Source: Chloroflexota bacterium (GTDB taxonomy: Bacteria; Chloroflexota; UBA11872). From it: a stretch of 64,000 bases of DNA. Within the stretch, counting starts at the first letter, position 1. Every line of letters begins with the position of its first letter. The stretch spans positions 1 to 64,000 of the forward strand of contig JAJECS010000006.1 in NCBI GenBank assembly GCA_022821905.1, given 5' to 3'. The position numbers and the translations under genes are program-made. Shown piece after piece: positions 25,292 to 32,636 of this stretch. The notes under the pieces are model-generated. The model made no database searches. It was not told the origin of the DNA and saw nothing but the letters and a program-made list of their open reading frames with translations.

Positions 25292-25365
25292 CGGGGCGTG
25301 GCGCAGTCTGGCAGCGCGCATCGTTTGGGACGATGAGGTCGCGAGTTCAAATCTCGCCGCCCCGA
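25292..25365 (+). tRNA. tRNA-Pro (anticodon TGG)
   Basis: A 74-nt cloverleaf: acceptor CGGGGCG/CGCCCCG, D-arm GCGC/GCGC with a 9-nt loop, anticodon stem CATCG/CGATG with loop TTTGGGA (anticodon TGG), T-arm GCGAG/CTCGC with TTCAAAT. The next bases are CCA (25366-25368), so the 3' end may be encoded. A -10-like TAGGAT lies at 25271-25276. Confidence 0.96.
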
Positions 25366-25553
25366 CCAGCGAGCTTTGCTGGCGCCGGTGGCCCGAGGTC
25401 GACGGAGTGGGTGCGCGGCCGCGTTCGCCACTAAGGGCCGCATCCAGCGCTCGAGGCGCCGGAGCGTTGACGTGACGATGAGAACGACAACCGAGATTGC
25501 CGGGGCTGCCACCACCGACGTCCCGCGGTGACGGCGTTGGGTCTTCCGACGTG

Positions 25554-26579
25554 ATGGGCGCCAGGCGGCCGCGGCGGCCGGGCTGGCGCGTCCTCCGCTC
25601 GATGGTCGCGATCCTGTGCACGGCCGGCCTCCTGGCGACCGGTGGCGTCTCCGTGAGCCTTGCCGCGCCGGACGAGCTTCCGCCGGCACCCGAGCGCGCC
25701 GCGGCGTCGGAGGTCACGCCGCCAACCAAGGAGCCGCCGCCGGAGCCAACCCCTCCGGCGACCTCGACCGATGAGGCGCACGACACCGTGGGGAACGCTC
25801 TGGAGTTGACCCGCTCGGTGCAAGGGCGTCCCATCAACCTCGTCGAGCTTGGCGATGGCCCCCGCTGGGTGGCCGTTATCGGCGGCATTCATCAGGGCAA
25901 CGAGGCGAACACGACCGACCTCGTCTACCTGCTGCTCGACCACTTTCAGGCCAATCTTGACCTGATTCCCGACGGCGTCGGCGTGGCCTTCATACCCGAC
26001 CTCAATCCCGACGGCGCCGTGGCGGGCACGCGCGAGAACGCGAACGGCGTGGACCTCAATCGCAACTGGGACTCGAACTGGCAGCCCGACAGCTACGGGC
26101 CGTCGGGTCTGGTCGTTGGCGGCGGCGGCACCGAGCCGTTCTCGGAGCCTGAAACCCGCCTGCTCGCGCGCTACCTCGTTGATCGGCCGTTTCTGGCGGC
26201 GATCTTCTACCACAGTCGGGGCGCCTTGGTCGTCGCGGGCCATGGCGACGACGGCGGCTCGGCCGAGCTCGCGCGCGTGATCGCGATCGCGGCTCAATAC
26301 CTCTATCTCACGGAATGGACGGCCTATCCCCTCAGCGGCCAGGCGACGGACTACCTCGCCAACCAGGGCATTCACGCCGTAGACGTGGAGCTCACCAACT
26401 ACACCGATCCGGACTTCGCCCAGAATCTGCGAGGGCTTAACGCGGCCCTAGCATGGGCGCAGGCGCTCGACCCGCCCCCCGGCGCCGAACGCGACATCCC
26501 GGCACAGATTTCCATTCGCTGTGGGTGTCGGCTGGGCGTTGACTGCGCGGGATTCGCGATGGCGCTGTGCCTGTGGTGA
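25554..26579 (+). CDS. Secreted M14-type zinc carboxypeptidase-like protein
   Basis: 341 residues. A basic N-terminus and hydrophobic stretch (about 11-37) look like a signal peptide ending near SLA. A Pro/Glu linker (40-72) precedes the metallopeptidase domain: zinc ligands H113 and E117 (GGIHQGNEANT), N167-R170 of NGVDLNRNW, third ligand H220 (IFYHSRG), and general base E279 (DVELTNYTD). Residues 305-341 look unrelated. Likely cleaves peptide or cell-wall substrates. The start at 25554 is chosen for the signal peptide; GTG 25551 is also possible. Confidence 0.8.
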   Translation: MGARRPRRPGWRVLRSMVAILCTAGLLATGGVSVSLAAPDELPPAPERAAASEVTPPTKEPPPEPTPPATSTDEAHDTVGNALELTRSVQGRPINLVELGDGPRWVAVIGGIHQGNEANTTDLVYLLLDHFQANLDLIPDGVGVAFIPDLNPDGAVAGTRENANGVDLNRNWDSNWQPDSYGPSGLVVGGGGTEPFSEPETRLLARYLVDRPFLAAIFYHSRGALVVAGHGDDGGSAELARVIAIAAQYLYLTEWTAYPLSGQATDYLANQGIHAVDVELTNYTDPDFAQNLRGLNAALAWAQALDPPPGAERDIPAQISIRCGCRLGVDCAGFAMALCLW

Positions 26580-26693
26580 CGGTCGTTGCGTCCGGCGCAC
26601 GTCCCGCCGCGACGGACGGTGACCGAGCTTCCGCCGCGGGGCGCCCGTTGCTTAGAATCGAGCAGACCCACTTGGGCTTCGGGAGCCACGCTT

Positions 26694-27230
26694 ATGCCCA
26701 TGAACGACGACCTGGCCGATGCGCTCAATGCGCAGATCACCCACGAGTTCAACGCCTCCTACATCTACCTGGGAATGGCGGCCTACTTCGAGTCCCTCGA
26801 TCTCGACGGCTTCGCCGGCTGGATGCGGGCGCAGAGCACCGAGGAGTGGGGCCACGGAATGCGCATCTTCGACCACCTGGCCGCCCGCGACGTCCCCATA
26901 ACGCTGGAAGCGCTCATTGGACCGAAGACCGGCTACGACGACCCGCCGGCGGCCATCGCCGCCGCGCTGGCCTACGAGCAGGGCAACACGCGCGCCGTCA
27001 ACGCGCTCTATGCCAGGTCGGTTGAGTGCGGCGACTACCAGGCCAAGTCGCTGATGGACTGGTTCGTGAACGAGCAGATCGAGGAGGAGGACACGCTGCG
27101 CACCCTCCTGAGCCAGCTCAAGATCGCGGGCGGCGACGGGGCGGGATTGCTGATCCTCGATCGCGAGCTGGGAGCGCGGCAAGCGGCGGGGCCGGACGGC
27201 GAGGACATGGGGGGCGAAACCGCGGAATAG
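26694..27230 (+). CDS. Ferritin
   Basis: Iron-storage protein of the non-haem bacterial type, 178 residues. The four-helix bundle carries ferroxidase ligands E18 (HEFNAS), E50/E51 and H54 (TEEWGHGMRIFD), E94-type (YEQGNTR) and E127/Q-region (WFVNEQIEEED). The start ATG 26694 follows GGGAG by 8 nt; ATG 26700 is another candidate. The C-terminal tail is Gly-rich and acidic. Stored iron would be mobilised for the Fe enzymes around it. Confidence 0.93.
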   Translation: MPMNDDLADALNAQITHEFNASYIYLGMAAYFESLDLDGFAGWMRAQSTEEWGHGMRIFDHLAARDVPITLEALIGPKTGYDDPPAAIAAALAYEQGNTRAVNALYARSVECGDYQAKSLMDWFVNEQIEEEDTLRTLLSQLKIAGGDGAGLLILDRELGARQAAGPDGEDMGGETAE

Positions 27231-27248
27231 GCGCGGCTCGTCGAAGTC

Positions 27249-27290
27249 CGTCATTCCCGCGGAGGCGGGAATCTAGCTCCCGTCCCGCGG
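27249..27290. repeat. ATTCCCGC hairpin repeat
   Basis: TTCCCGC (27254-27260) pairs with GCGGGAA (27265-27271) around GGAG, inside the CCGTCATTCCCGCGGAGGCG family. A second short pairing, CCCG with CGGG, follows up to 27290. It is 18 bp after the ferritin stop and may terminate it. Confidence 0.6.
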
Positions 27291-27445
27291 GAGTCGAAGC
27301 CAGGGTTGTCGACGGCATTCGCGGGCAGTGTGCGTTTATCGCGCCTGTGGACGGCAAACTAGGCGAATACCCGCCAACGGCTGCTGGCCGTTGCGTCATA
27401 ATTCGGCATTAGCCAGGGTCGAATCGCGATCAAGGTAGGGATCCC

Positions 27446-28579
27446 ATGGTGACGATTACCCAAAGCGTGCCGATGGTGGAGCCGGCCCCCGAGCGTGAGG
27501 TCTCGGCCGTGCCAACCGTCCCCCAGGTGCCGGCGCTGACCGAAAGCCAGATCGCCCAGTTCAAGCGCGACGGCTTTCTCGTGCTGCCCGGCGCCCTCGA
27601 TGCCGAGCTGTGCCGCCGCGCGCGGGACGACATGTGGGAGGCGATCGGTACGTATCTCCCCCGGATGAAGCGCGGCGACCCCTCGACCTGGACGCCGATC
27701 ACCGACGAGGAGACGACGGCCTTCCCCGTGGCCTATCACGGCGGCCAGCCCTACTTCGGCGGCGGCGGAACCCGCTACTACGTGCGCAACGGCACCAAGG
27801 ACTTCATGCTCGACCTGGGCCCCCGCGCGCTCTGGACCGTGGCCGAGCAACTCCTCGGCAAGGGCACCGTGGTGTGGCCGGCCGGGCGCGACGAGTCCGG
27901 GTCCACCACTGGTCCCTGCCTGATGAGCGATGAGTCGATGGAAGTGTTGTACGGCCAAGACTTGGACACCTGGCCGTCGCTGCCGACGTTCCAGACGCAG
28001 ACCCTGCGCCTGCCTCAGCAAGGTCTCGAGTTGCTAACCGGGCAGGGCACGCGCGGCCTCTACTGCACGCTGCCGAATAGCCCGGACCCGGGCCCTAACT
28101 GGCGCGGCGCGCATTCAGACGGCTCGTCCTATGGCCGCTTCCGGCTCAACTTCGCAGCCTATATCGACGACCTGCCGCCCGCGTCCGGCGGTTTCACCGT
28201 GTGGCCGGGCAGCCACACGCGGATCTGGGAGCACCACTGGAAGACGTTCCACGCCGGTGAAACACACGTTGGTCGGCGCCACAACGCGCGAAAGCTGGGC
28301 GGTCACGGGCGCTTGGCCGATCCCATCGTCGAAGCCGTGAAGGCCGACACCGAGGCGGTCGACACCTACGGCCCGACCGGTTCGGTGGTGCTGTGGCACC
28401 ACAAGATCCTGCACGTCCCCGGCCAGAACACCTCGAACGACGTGATCCGCCAGGCCACGATCTACGGGTTCATGAAGTCGCCCGAGAGCCTCTCCGATGA
28501 GATGGCGATGACCGACGCCGGCGGCGACATCTGGCGCGACTGGTCGGACGAGGTGCGTGAAATCGACGAGGGGGCATAG
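27446..28579 (+). CDS. Phytanoyl-CoA dioxygenase (PhyH) family protein
   Basis: 377 residues, longer than the usual 260-310. HxD iron pair at about 221/223 in GAHSDGSSYG; the distal histidine and 2-oxoglutarate arginine lie in ILHVPGQNTSNDVIRQATIY (near 321-333). The N-terminal FKRDGFLVLPGALDAELCRRARDDMW is the family opening. The substrate is not evident. Alone between two repeat clusters; a hairpin CAACGGC/GCCGTTG and an AT-rich stretch precede it. Divergent in sequence from the other two PhyH genes. Confidence 0.83.
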   Translation: MVTITQSVPMVEPAPEREVSAVPTVPQVPALTESQIAQFKRDGFLVLPGALDAELCRRARDDMWEAIGTYLPRMKRGDPSTWTPITDEETTAFPVAYHGGQPYFGGGGTRYYVRNGTKDFMLDLGPRALWTVAEQLLGKGTVVWPAGRDESGSTTGPCLMSDESMEVLYGQDLDTWPSLPTFQTQTLRLPQQGLELLTGQGTRGLYCTLPNSPDPGPNWRGAHSDGSSYGRFRLNFAAYIDDLPPASGGFTVWPGSHTRIWEHHWKTFHAGETHVGRRHNARKLGGHGRLADPIVEAVKADTEAVDTYGPTGSVVLWHHKILHVPGQNTSNDVIRQATIYGFMKSPESLSDEMAMTDAGGDIWRDWSDEVREIDEGA

Positions 28580-28599
28580 GCCGGAACTCGGGTCGCCGC

Positions 28600-28753
28600 G
28601 GACTCGTCATTCCCACTCCGACTCCTTCCCCCCTGAGGGGAAGGCTGGGGTGGCGTCCCCTCCGTCATTCCCGCGAAGGCGGGAATCCAGTCCGGTCAAG
28701 GCTGGGGGCGCGCTGCAATTCTGGCGTAGGGGCGGTTCGCGAACCGCCCCTAC
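28600..28753. repeat. Cluster of three dispersed repeats after phyH
   Basis: In 155 bp: an inverted CTCCTTCCCCCCTGAGGGGAA element (28620-28643), the ATTCCCGC-GAAG-GCGGGAAT hairpin (28667-28686), and a perfect 28-bp palindrome GTAGGGGCGGTTCG/CGAACCGCCCCTAC (28726-28753). All belong to families seen elsewhere in the window. No gene overlaps; the 313-bp gap 28580-28892 is filled mostly by them. Confidence 0.65.
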
Positions 28754-28892
28754 CTGATTGTCCAAAGGTCTCCCGACGGGGGCAGGCTCTTCACCAACGA
28801 GGCCAGATCCCTGCGGGGCACCCTTGCTAACCAGGCTTTTGCAAGCCCACTGATATCGTGACCGAATCCGGGGTCGGGCCCGAGAATGCCGC

Positions 28893-29951
28893 ATGACGTC
28901 GCACCTGCAGCGCTGCGTCGCCGAATACGAGCGGCAGGCTGCGGCGGACGCCGCCACGGCCGATCACTCGTTGCTGGCCGATGGGCTGGCCGACTTCGAG
29001 CGGTTGCCGCGGGACCAGCGGTTGGCGTCCGGGAACGTCCGAGCCGCGGTCAAGCTCTTCATGCGTCTGCGCAAGCGAGCCGAAACGGTCGATCTGCTCA
29101 CCGAATACCTGGCGCAGGACCTGAGCACCGACGACGAGGAGTGGGCGCGCTGGGAGCGCACCGACAACCTCGCACTGATGCGCCGCTTCGAGGAGACGGT
29201 GGAAGCGCAACGCGACGACTTCGCCTGGGCCAAGGAGCGACTCGAACCGCACCGCTGGCTCCGGGTGATGTACGACGGCACCCAGGCCCTGGCGTGGTGG
29301 GGCGCCGGGCGAATGGACGAGTGGCTGGCCATGGTGCACGAGCTGCGCGCGGCCGTGCCCATCAACGAGCGCACGCGCGAAGCCTGGTTTCATCTCAATC
29401 GAACCGAAGCGCGAGTGCTGGAGCAAGGCGAACGGATCGACGACGCGCTGGCCGCCGCCGACCGGGTTGGCGTGCTCGCCGACCGCTATCCGGAATGGGA
29501 TTGGGCCGAAATGGTTCGGTTGGAAGGGGACTTGACGCGTATGTCCGTGCTCGCGCGGGCTGGTCGCGACGAGGAGTTCGATGCCGCGGCCGACCGGGTG
29601 ATCGCGCGGTTGGCCGAGTTTCCGGCCACCCCCACGGTTGCTCCCGAAGGCCCGAATCAGTACGTGGTCCTCTGTCACAACGCCGCCGCAAGACTCTATT
29701 TCGCAAAGCGATACAGGCGCGCGGCACGGCTATTTCGGCAGGCTGCCCGGGGTAAAGCGCCCTATCTCACCTATATCTTTCTGGCCGCGTGCGTGTGGGC
29801 AATCACCCAGGATCGCCACGAAGTGATGGACTGCCTTCACGAGGCGGCCAAGCGAGATCCTTCGGGATCCGTCTGGCAGCGCGCCCAGCGGCTGCCGGAG
29901 TTCGCCGACCTCGCCGACGATGAGGAAATCAAGGTCGCGGCGGGGGCGTAG
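28893..29951 (+). CDS. Hypothetical helical-repeat (TPR-like) protein
   Basis: 352 residues, family not recognised. All-helical, with many E/R/A/L pairs and short repeating helices (LLADGLADFERLP, KLFMRLRKRAETVD, EARVLEQGERIDDALAAADRV, RRAARLFRQAARG). It looks like a TPR or other alpha-solenoid scaffold. No signal peptide or membrane segment; cytoplasmic. The neighbouring Nudix genes are on the other strand, so it is probably a single-gene unit. Confidence 0.6.
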   Translation: MTSHLQRCVAEYERQAAADAATADHSLLADGLADFERLPRDQRLASGNVRAAVKLFMRLRKRAETVDLLTEYLAQDLSTDDEEWARWERTDNLALMRRFEETVEAQRDDFAWAKERLEPHRWLRVMYDGTQALAWWGAGRMDEWLAMVHELRAAVPINERTREAWFHLNRTEARVLEQGERIDDALAAADRVGVLADRYPEWDWAEMVRLEGDLTRMSVLARAGRDEEFDAAADRVIARLAEFPATPTVAPEGPNQYVVLCHNAAARLYFAKRYRRAARLFRQAARGKAPYLTYIFLAACVWAITQDRHEVMDCLHEAAKRDPSGSVWQRAQRLPEFADLADDEEIKVAAGA

Positions 29952-30020
29952 GCCAGACGACCAGCACGTGACGCTGATCCAGGAGGGGCGCGGGACTACG
30001 AGAACCGCATCGAAGGCTCG

Positions 30021-30734
30021 CTACCGCAGCGCGTCGAGCCTTGCCAGAATCGCCTCCACATGCGCGTGAGTCGGCAGGGGCTCCTGCCCATCCCACCACC
30101 GAAAGTCGCTGATTTCGGCGCCAGTCCGCACGTCGCCGTCCGCCTCAACCAGAAAGACGTGGTGCCGGTTCGCGGAGCTGGCCCAATCGAACACGAACTC
30201 CGTTCGCGTCGCCGTGAGGCCCGTCTCCTCGCGCAACTCCCGAACAGCCGTCTCCACGGACTGCTCCCCCGGCTCGATGCCGCCGCCCGGCAGCGAAAAC
30301 TGCCCGGTATTGTCACCGACAAGCAGCACGCTGCCATTTCGAATCACAACCACGGTCGCCCGCGGGCGGAGTCCGTCAGGCACGGGTTCCGGGTGCAGGC
30401 AGTTCCATTCCCAACGCCAGCGCCGCAGATGCCGACCGGTATCGAGATCATCATCGCCCCAGACCCGATAGAACAGGTCGCGGACGTCATCGGGCTCATC
30501 GTGGAGCGTGCGTCCGTCCCACGTCGCGATGTGGGGGTCGCCCGGATCCCACGCCGGCAGGCACGCATCGAGCATCGCCTGACGGTCGGGAATCTTGCCG
30601 TCGTGGGCGGCGGATACCACGGACGCCGAAACAGCCATGGCAATCAGGACGGCGGCGACAATGCATGCAATGCGCCTGACGAAGACCGCGTGCTCACCGC
30701 GCCATCGTGTTCGGCCATCTGACCGAAACGACAT
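30021..30734 (-). CDS. Nudix hydrolase with N-terminal export signal
   Basis: Nudix hydrolase, 237 residues, cleaving a nucleoside diphosphate linked to another moiety. The Nudix box GGGIEPGEQSVETAVRELRE and EETGL is complete (about 149-171), so it should be catalytic. Uniquely for the fold, residues 17-42 are hydrophobic (IACIVAAVLIAMAVSASVVSA) and look like a signal or anchor, followed by a 70-residue region before the box. The ATG at 30734 follows GAGGA by 6 nt. A paralogue lies immediately upstream. Confidence 0.8.
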   Translation of the reverse strand: MSFRSDGRTRWRGEHAVFVRRIACIVAAVLIAMAVSASVVSAAHDGKIPDRQAMLDACLPAWDPGDPHIATWDGRTLHDEPDDVRDLFYRVWGDDDLDTGRHLRRWRWEWNCLHPEPVPDGLRPRATVVVIRNGSVLLVGDNTGQFSLPGGGIEPGEQSVETAVRELREETGLTATRTEFVFDWASSANRHHVFLVEADGDVRTGAEISDFRWWDGQEPLPTHAHVEAILARLDALR

Positions 30735-30830
30735 GATCAATCCTCATTCCTCGCAATCGCGCCGGCGTCGCCGCCTGGTTTCAAACCTCGCTCGATTCGA
30801 ATACGCGGCGCAGCTGCCGGACATGGTCGC

Positions 30831-31199
30831 TTAGCCCAGGTCCCCGAGCATCGCCAGGATTGTCGCGACATGTGAGTGGGCGGGGCCAGGCACGCGGGCT
30901 CCCCGGTCCAGCCACCGGTAGCCGCTAATTTCGGGCGTCATCTCGACTTCCCCGGTTGCCTCAACCAGGAAGATGTGATGCTTGTTGACGGAGCTCTCCC
31001 ACTCGCACAAGTACGTCACTCGCGTCGCCGTCAGCCGCGTTTCCTCGTGCAGTTCACGAATGGCCGCCTCCTTGGGGAGCTCTCCCGGCTCGATGCGGCC
31101 GCCCGGCAACATGAACCACCCGGCGTTATCGCTAACCAGCAACACCTCGTCACGCCGCACCACGACCGCAGTGGCCCGTTGGCGGAGACGGCCGGTCAT
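30831..31199 (-). CDS. Nudix hydrolase, short paralogue
   Basis: 122 residues, cytoplasmic single Nudix domain. The box is GGRIEPGELPKEAAIRELHE then ETRL (34-56); the position normally glycine in ExGU is arginine (R55). It shares TATR...(C/D)W(E/A)SS(V/A)N(K/R)HH(I/V)FLVEA with the larger gene next door, so the two are tandem paralogues. Substrate unknown. Confidence 0.82.
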   Translation of the reverse strand: MTGRLRQRATAVVVRRDEVLLVSDNAGWFMLPGGRIEPGELPKEAAIRELHEETRLTATRVTYLCEWESSVNKHHIFLVEATGEVEMTPEISGYRWLDRGARVPGPAHSHVATILAMLGDLG

Positions 31200-31335
31200 G
31201 ACCCCGAGCTCATCCGCGCCCGTGTCTGAACCCAGCGAATGTCCCCGGCGCTGACGGCATGCTCATACTCTCTGACGGCACATCGCAAAGCTCGACGGCG
31301 CCGCGGCTATCGCGATGCCGCCCGGCCGGCTTGGC

Positions 31336-32247
31336 CTATCCGGGATTTGCTTGCGCACCCAGTCCGAGCTGTGCGATCAGGAAGTCCGCATAGGCCAGCG
31401 AGTCATCGTCGATGGTGACGGTGGGGTTGCGCAGGGTGGCGTGCTCCAGGAGGTCGCGGGCGGCGAGCAGGCGCTTTTCGAGGGCGTTGAAGAACTCCAT
31501 GTCGGAGAGGCCGAAGGCCAGCCACGGCACCAGCGGCTCGAACGCGGCCAGCGCCTCCGCGGCCTTACCCGCAACGGCGAGCCGCCAGGCGTGCACCAGC
31601 ACGTCCGTGAGCGCCAGGCCGGGCATGATGCCGACGATTCCGGTGGGGACGAGCTCCAGCATGTAGAGCCCGCCCCAGCCCTCGAACACCTCTACCCGGC
31701 CGTCGGTGGCCGCGATGATGGCGCGCACCTTGGGGCCCATGCGCGGCTCTTCGAGCTTGATGTAGCGGAAGTTCGGGCACACGTCGGCCAGCTTGGCGCA
31801 GAAGTCGGCGCCGACGGAGCTGCCGCTCGGGTTCCAGTCCTGGATCAGCACCGGCGTGCTGACCGCGTCGCAGACGGCGCGGGCGTAGTCGAACTGATCG
31901 TCGTCGGTGAGCGGAAACTGGCGCGGGAGCGCGAAGGAGATGACTTCGGCCCCGATGTCGGCGTTCTGGCGGGCGAGGTCGGCGGCGCCCTGGGCTGAGC
32001 CGTGGTTGCACTGCGCCATCACCGGCAGGCGGCCGCCGGCCTGGTCCACGGCGACCTCGACGACTTGGAGCCGCTCCGGCTCCGTGAGCTTGTAGAACTC
32101 GCTGCCGTAGGCCGGCAGACAGATGGCGGCGGCTTCGGCTTCGACCGCAAAGTCGACCAGGCGGCGCAGGGCGGCCGTGTCGACGGCTTCGCTTCCAGGG
32201 ACGAACGGCGTCGGGACGATGGGCACGACGCCCGAGATCGGCTTCAC
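31336..32247 (-). CDS. DapA-like aldolase family protein, atypical
   Basis: Dihydrodipicolinate-synthase/N-acetylneuraminate-lyase superfamily TIM barrel, 303 residues. The Schiff-base lysine is K164 (RYIKLEEP) and the barrel opening VPIVPTPF is present. The usual catalytic tyrosine is missing: the strand reads TPVLIQDWNPSG where DapA has VLYN, and the YYNK motif is FALPRQ. It may therefore be another pyruvate-dependent or decarboxylating enzyme. The start is GTG at 32247. It is downstream of the HyuAB-zinc operon on the same strand, separated by repeats. Confidence 0.78.
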   Translation of the reverse strand: MKPISGVVPIVPTPFVPGSEAVDTAALRRLVDFAVEAEAAAICLPAYGSEFYKLTEPERLQVVEVAVDQAGGRLPVMAQCNHGSAQGAADLARQNADIGAEVISFALPRQFPLTDDDQFDYARAVCDAVSTPVLIQDWNPSGSSVGADFCAKLADVCPNFRYIKLEEPRMGPKVRAIIAATDGRVEVFEGWGGLYMLELVPTGIVGIMPGLALTDVLVHAWRLAVAGKAAEALAAFEPLVPWLAFGLSDMEFFNALEKRLLAARDLLEHATLRNPTVTIDDDSLAYADFLIAQLGLGAQANPG

Positions 32248-32254
32248 GGATTCC

Positions 32255-32292
32255 CCCTCACCCCAGCCCTCTCCCGCGGTGGGGAGAGGGGG
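32255..32292. repeat. CCCTCACCCCAGCCCTCTCCC-type hairpin repeat
   Basis: CCCTCTCCC (32267-32275) pairs with GGGAGAGGG (32282-32290) around a 6-nt loop, preceded by CCCTCACCCCAG. The same family is at 58992-59029. Lies between the DapA-like gene and the zinc-protein gene. Confidence 0.6.
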
Positions 32293-32367
32293 CTTTCCGT
32301 CCGTCGCGATCGTGAACCGACAATCGCTGTTGACTTAGCCCGTGTGGTTGCCAACTTGGACCGGAAC

Positions 32368-32392
32368 GGGCGCCCACAAGGGGCGCCCCTAC
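32368..32392. repeat. GGGCGCCC direct repeat
   Basis: GGGCGCCC, itself palindromic, occurs at 32368-32375 and 32381-32388, then CTAC. A member of the TAGGGGCG-type dispersed family, 50 bp from the zinc gene stop. Confidence 0.45.
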
Positions 32393-32441
32393 ACGGAGCA
32401 GACATCCGATGTGCGTGGAGCGGCGGGCCATGTCCGGCCTG

Positions 32442-32636
32442 CTAACCGTCTCCGCCACCCTGGGCGGCCGCCTTCTGCCCGTAGCGCGGATACCAGTAGG
32501 TCCGGTAGATGCGGAAGCATTTGTCGCTGCACACGATGACCGGCTTGCCCTCGTGCTCTTTCACCATCTCCTGCACGGGAATCAAGATGCCGCAGCTCTG
32601 GCATCGCGGCATTTCGTCGACTTCACGTTGCGGCAT
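32442..32636 (-). CDS. Small zinc-ribbon protein coupled to HyuB
   Basis: 64 residues, with one putative zinc site: CQSC (about 12-15), then CSDKC (about 36-40), i.e. CxxC and CxxxC. A short basic N-terminus and C-terminus with two tyrosines. The start ATG at 32636 overlaps the last 14 bp of the HyuB gene, so translation is coupled. Position resembles the small zinc subunit of ATP-dependent ketone carboxylases, which follow HyuA/HyuB-type subunits; that reading is inference. It could also be a chaperone-like or regulatory peptide. Confidence 0.65.
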   Translation of the reverse strand: MPQREVDEMPRCQSCGILIPVQEMVKEHEGKPVIVCSDKCFRIYRTYWYPRYGQKAAAQGGGDG

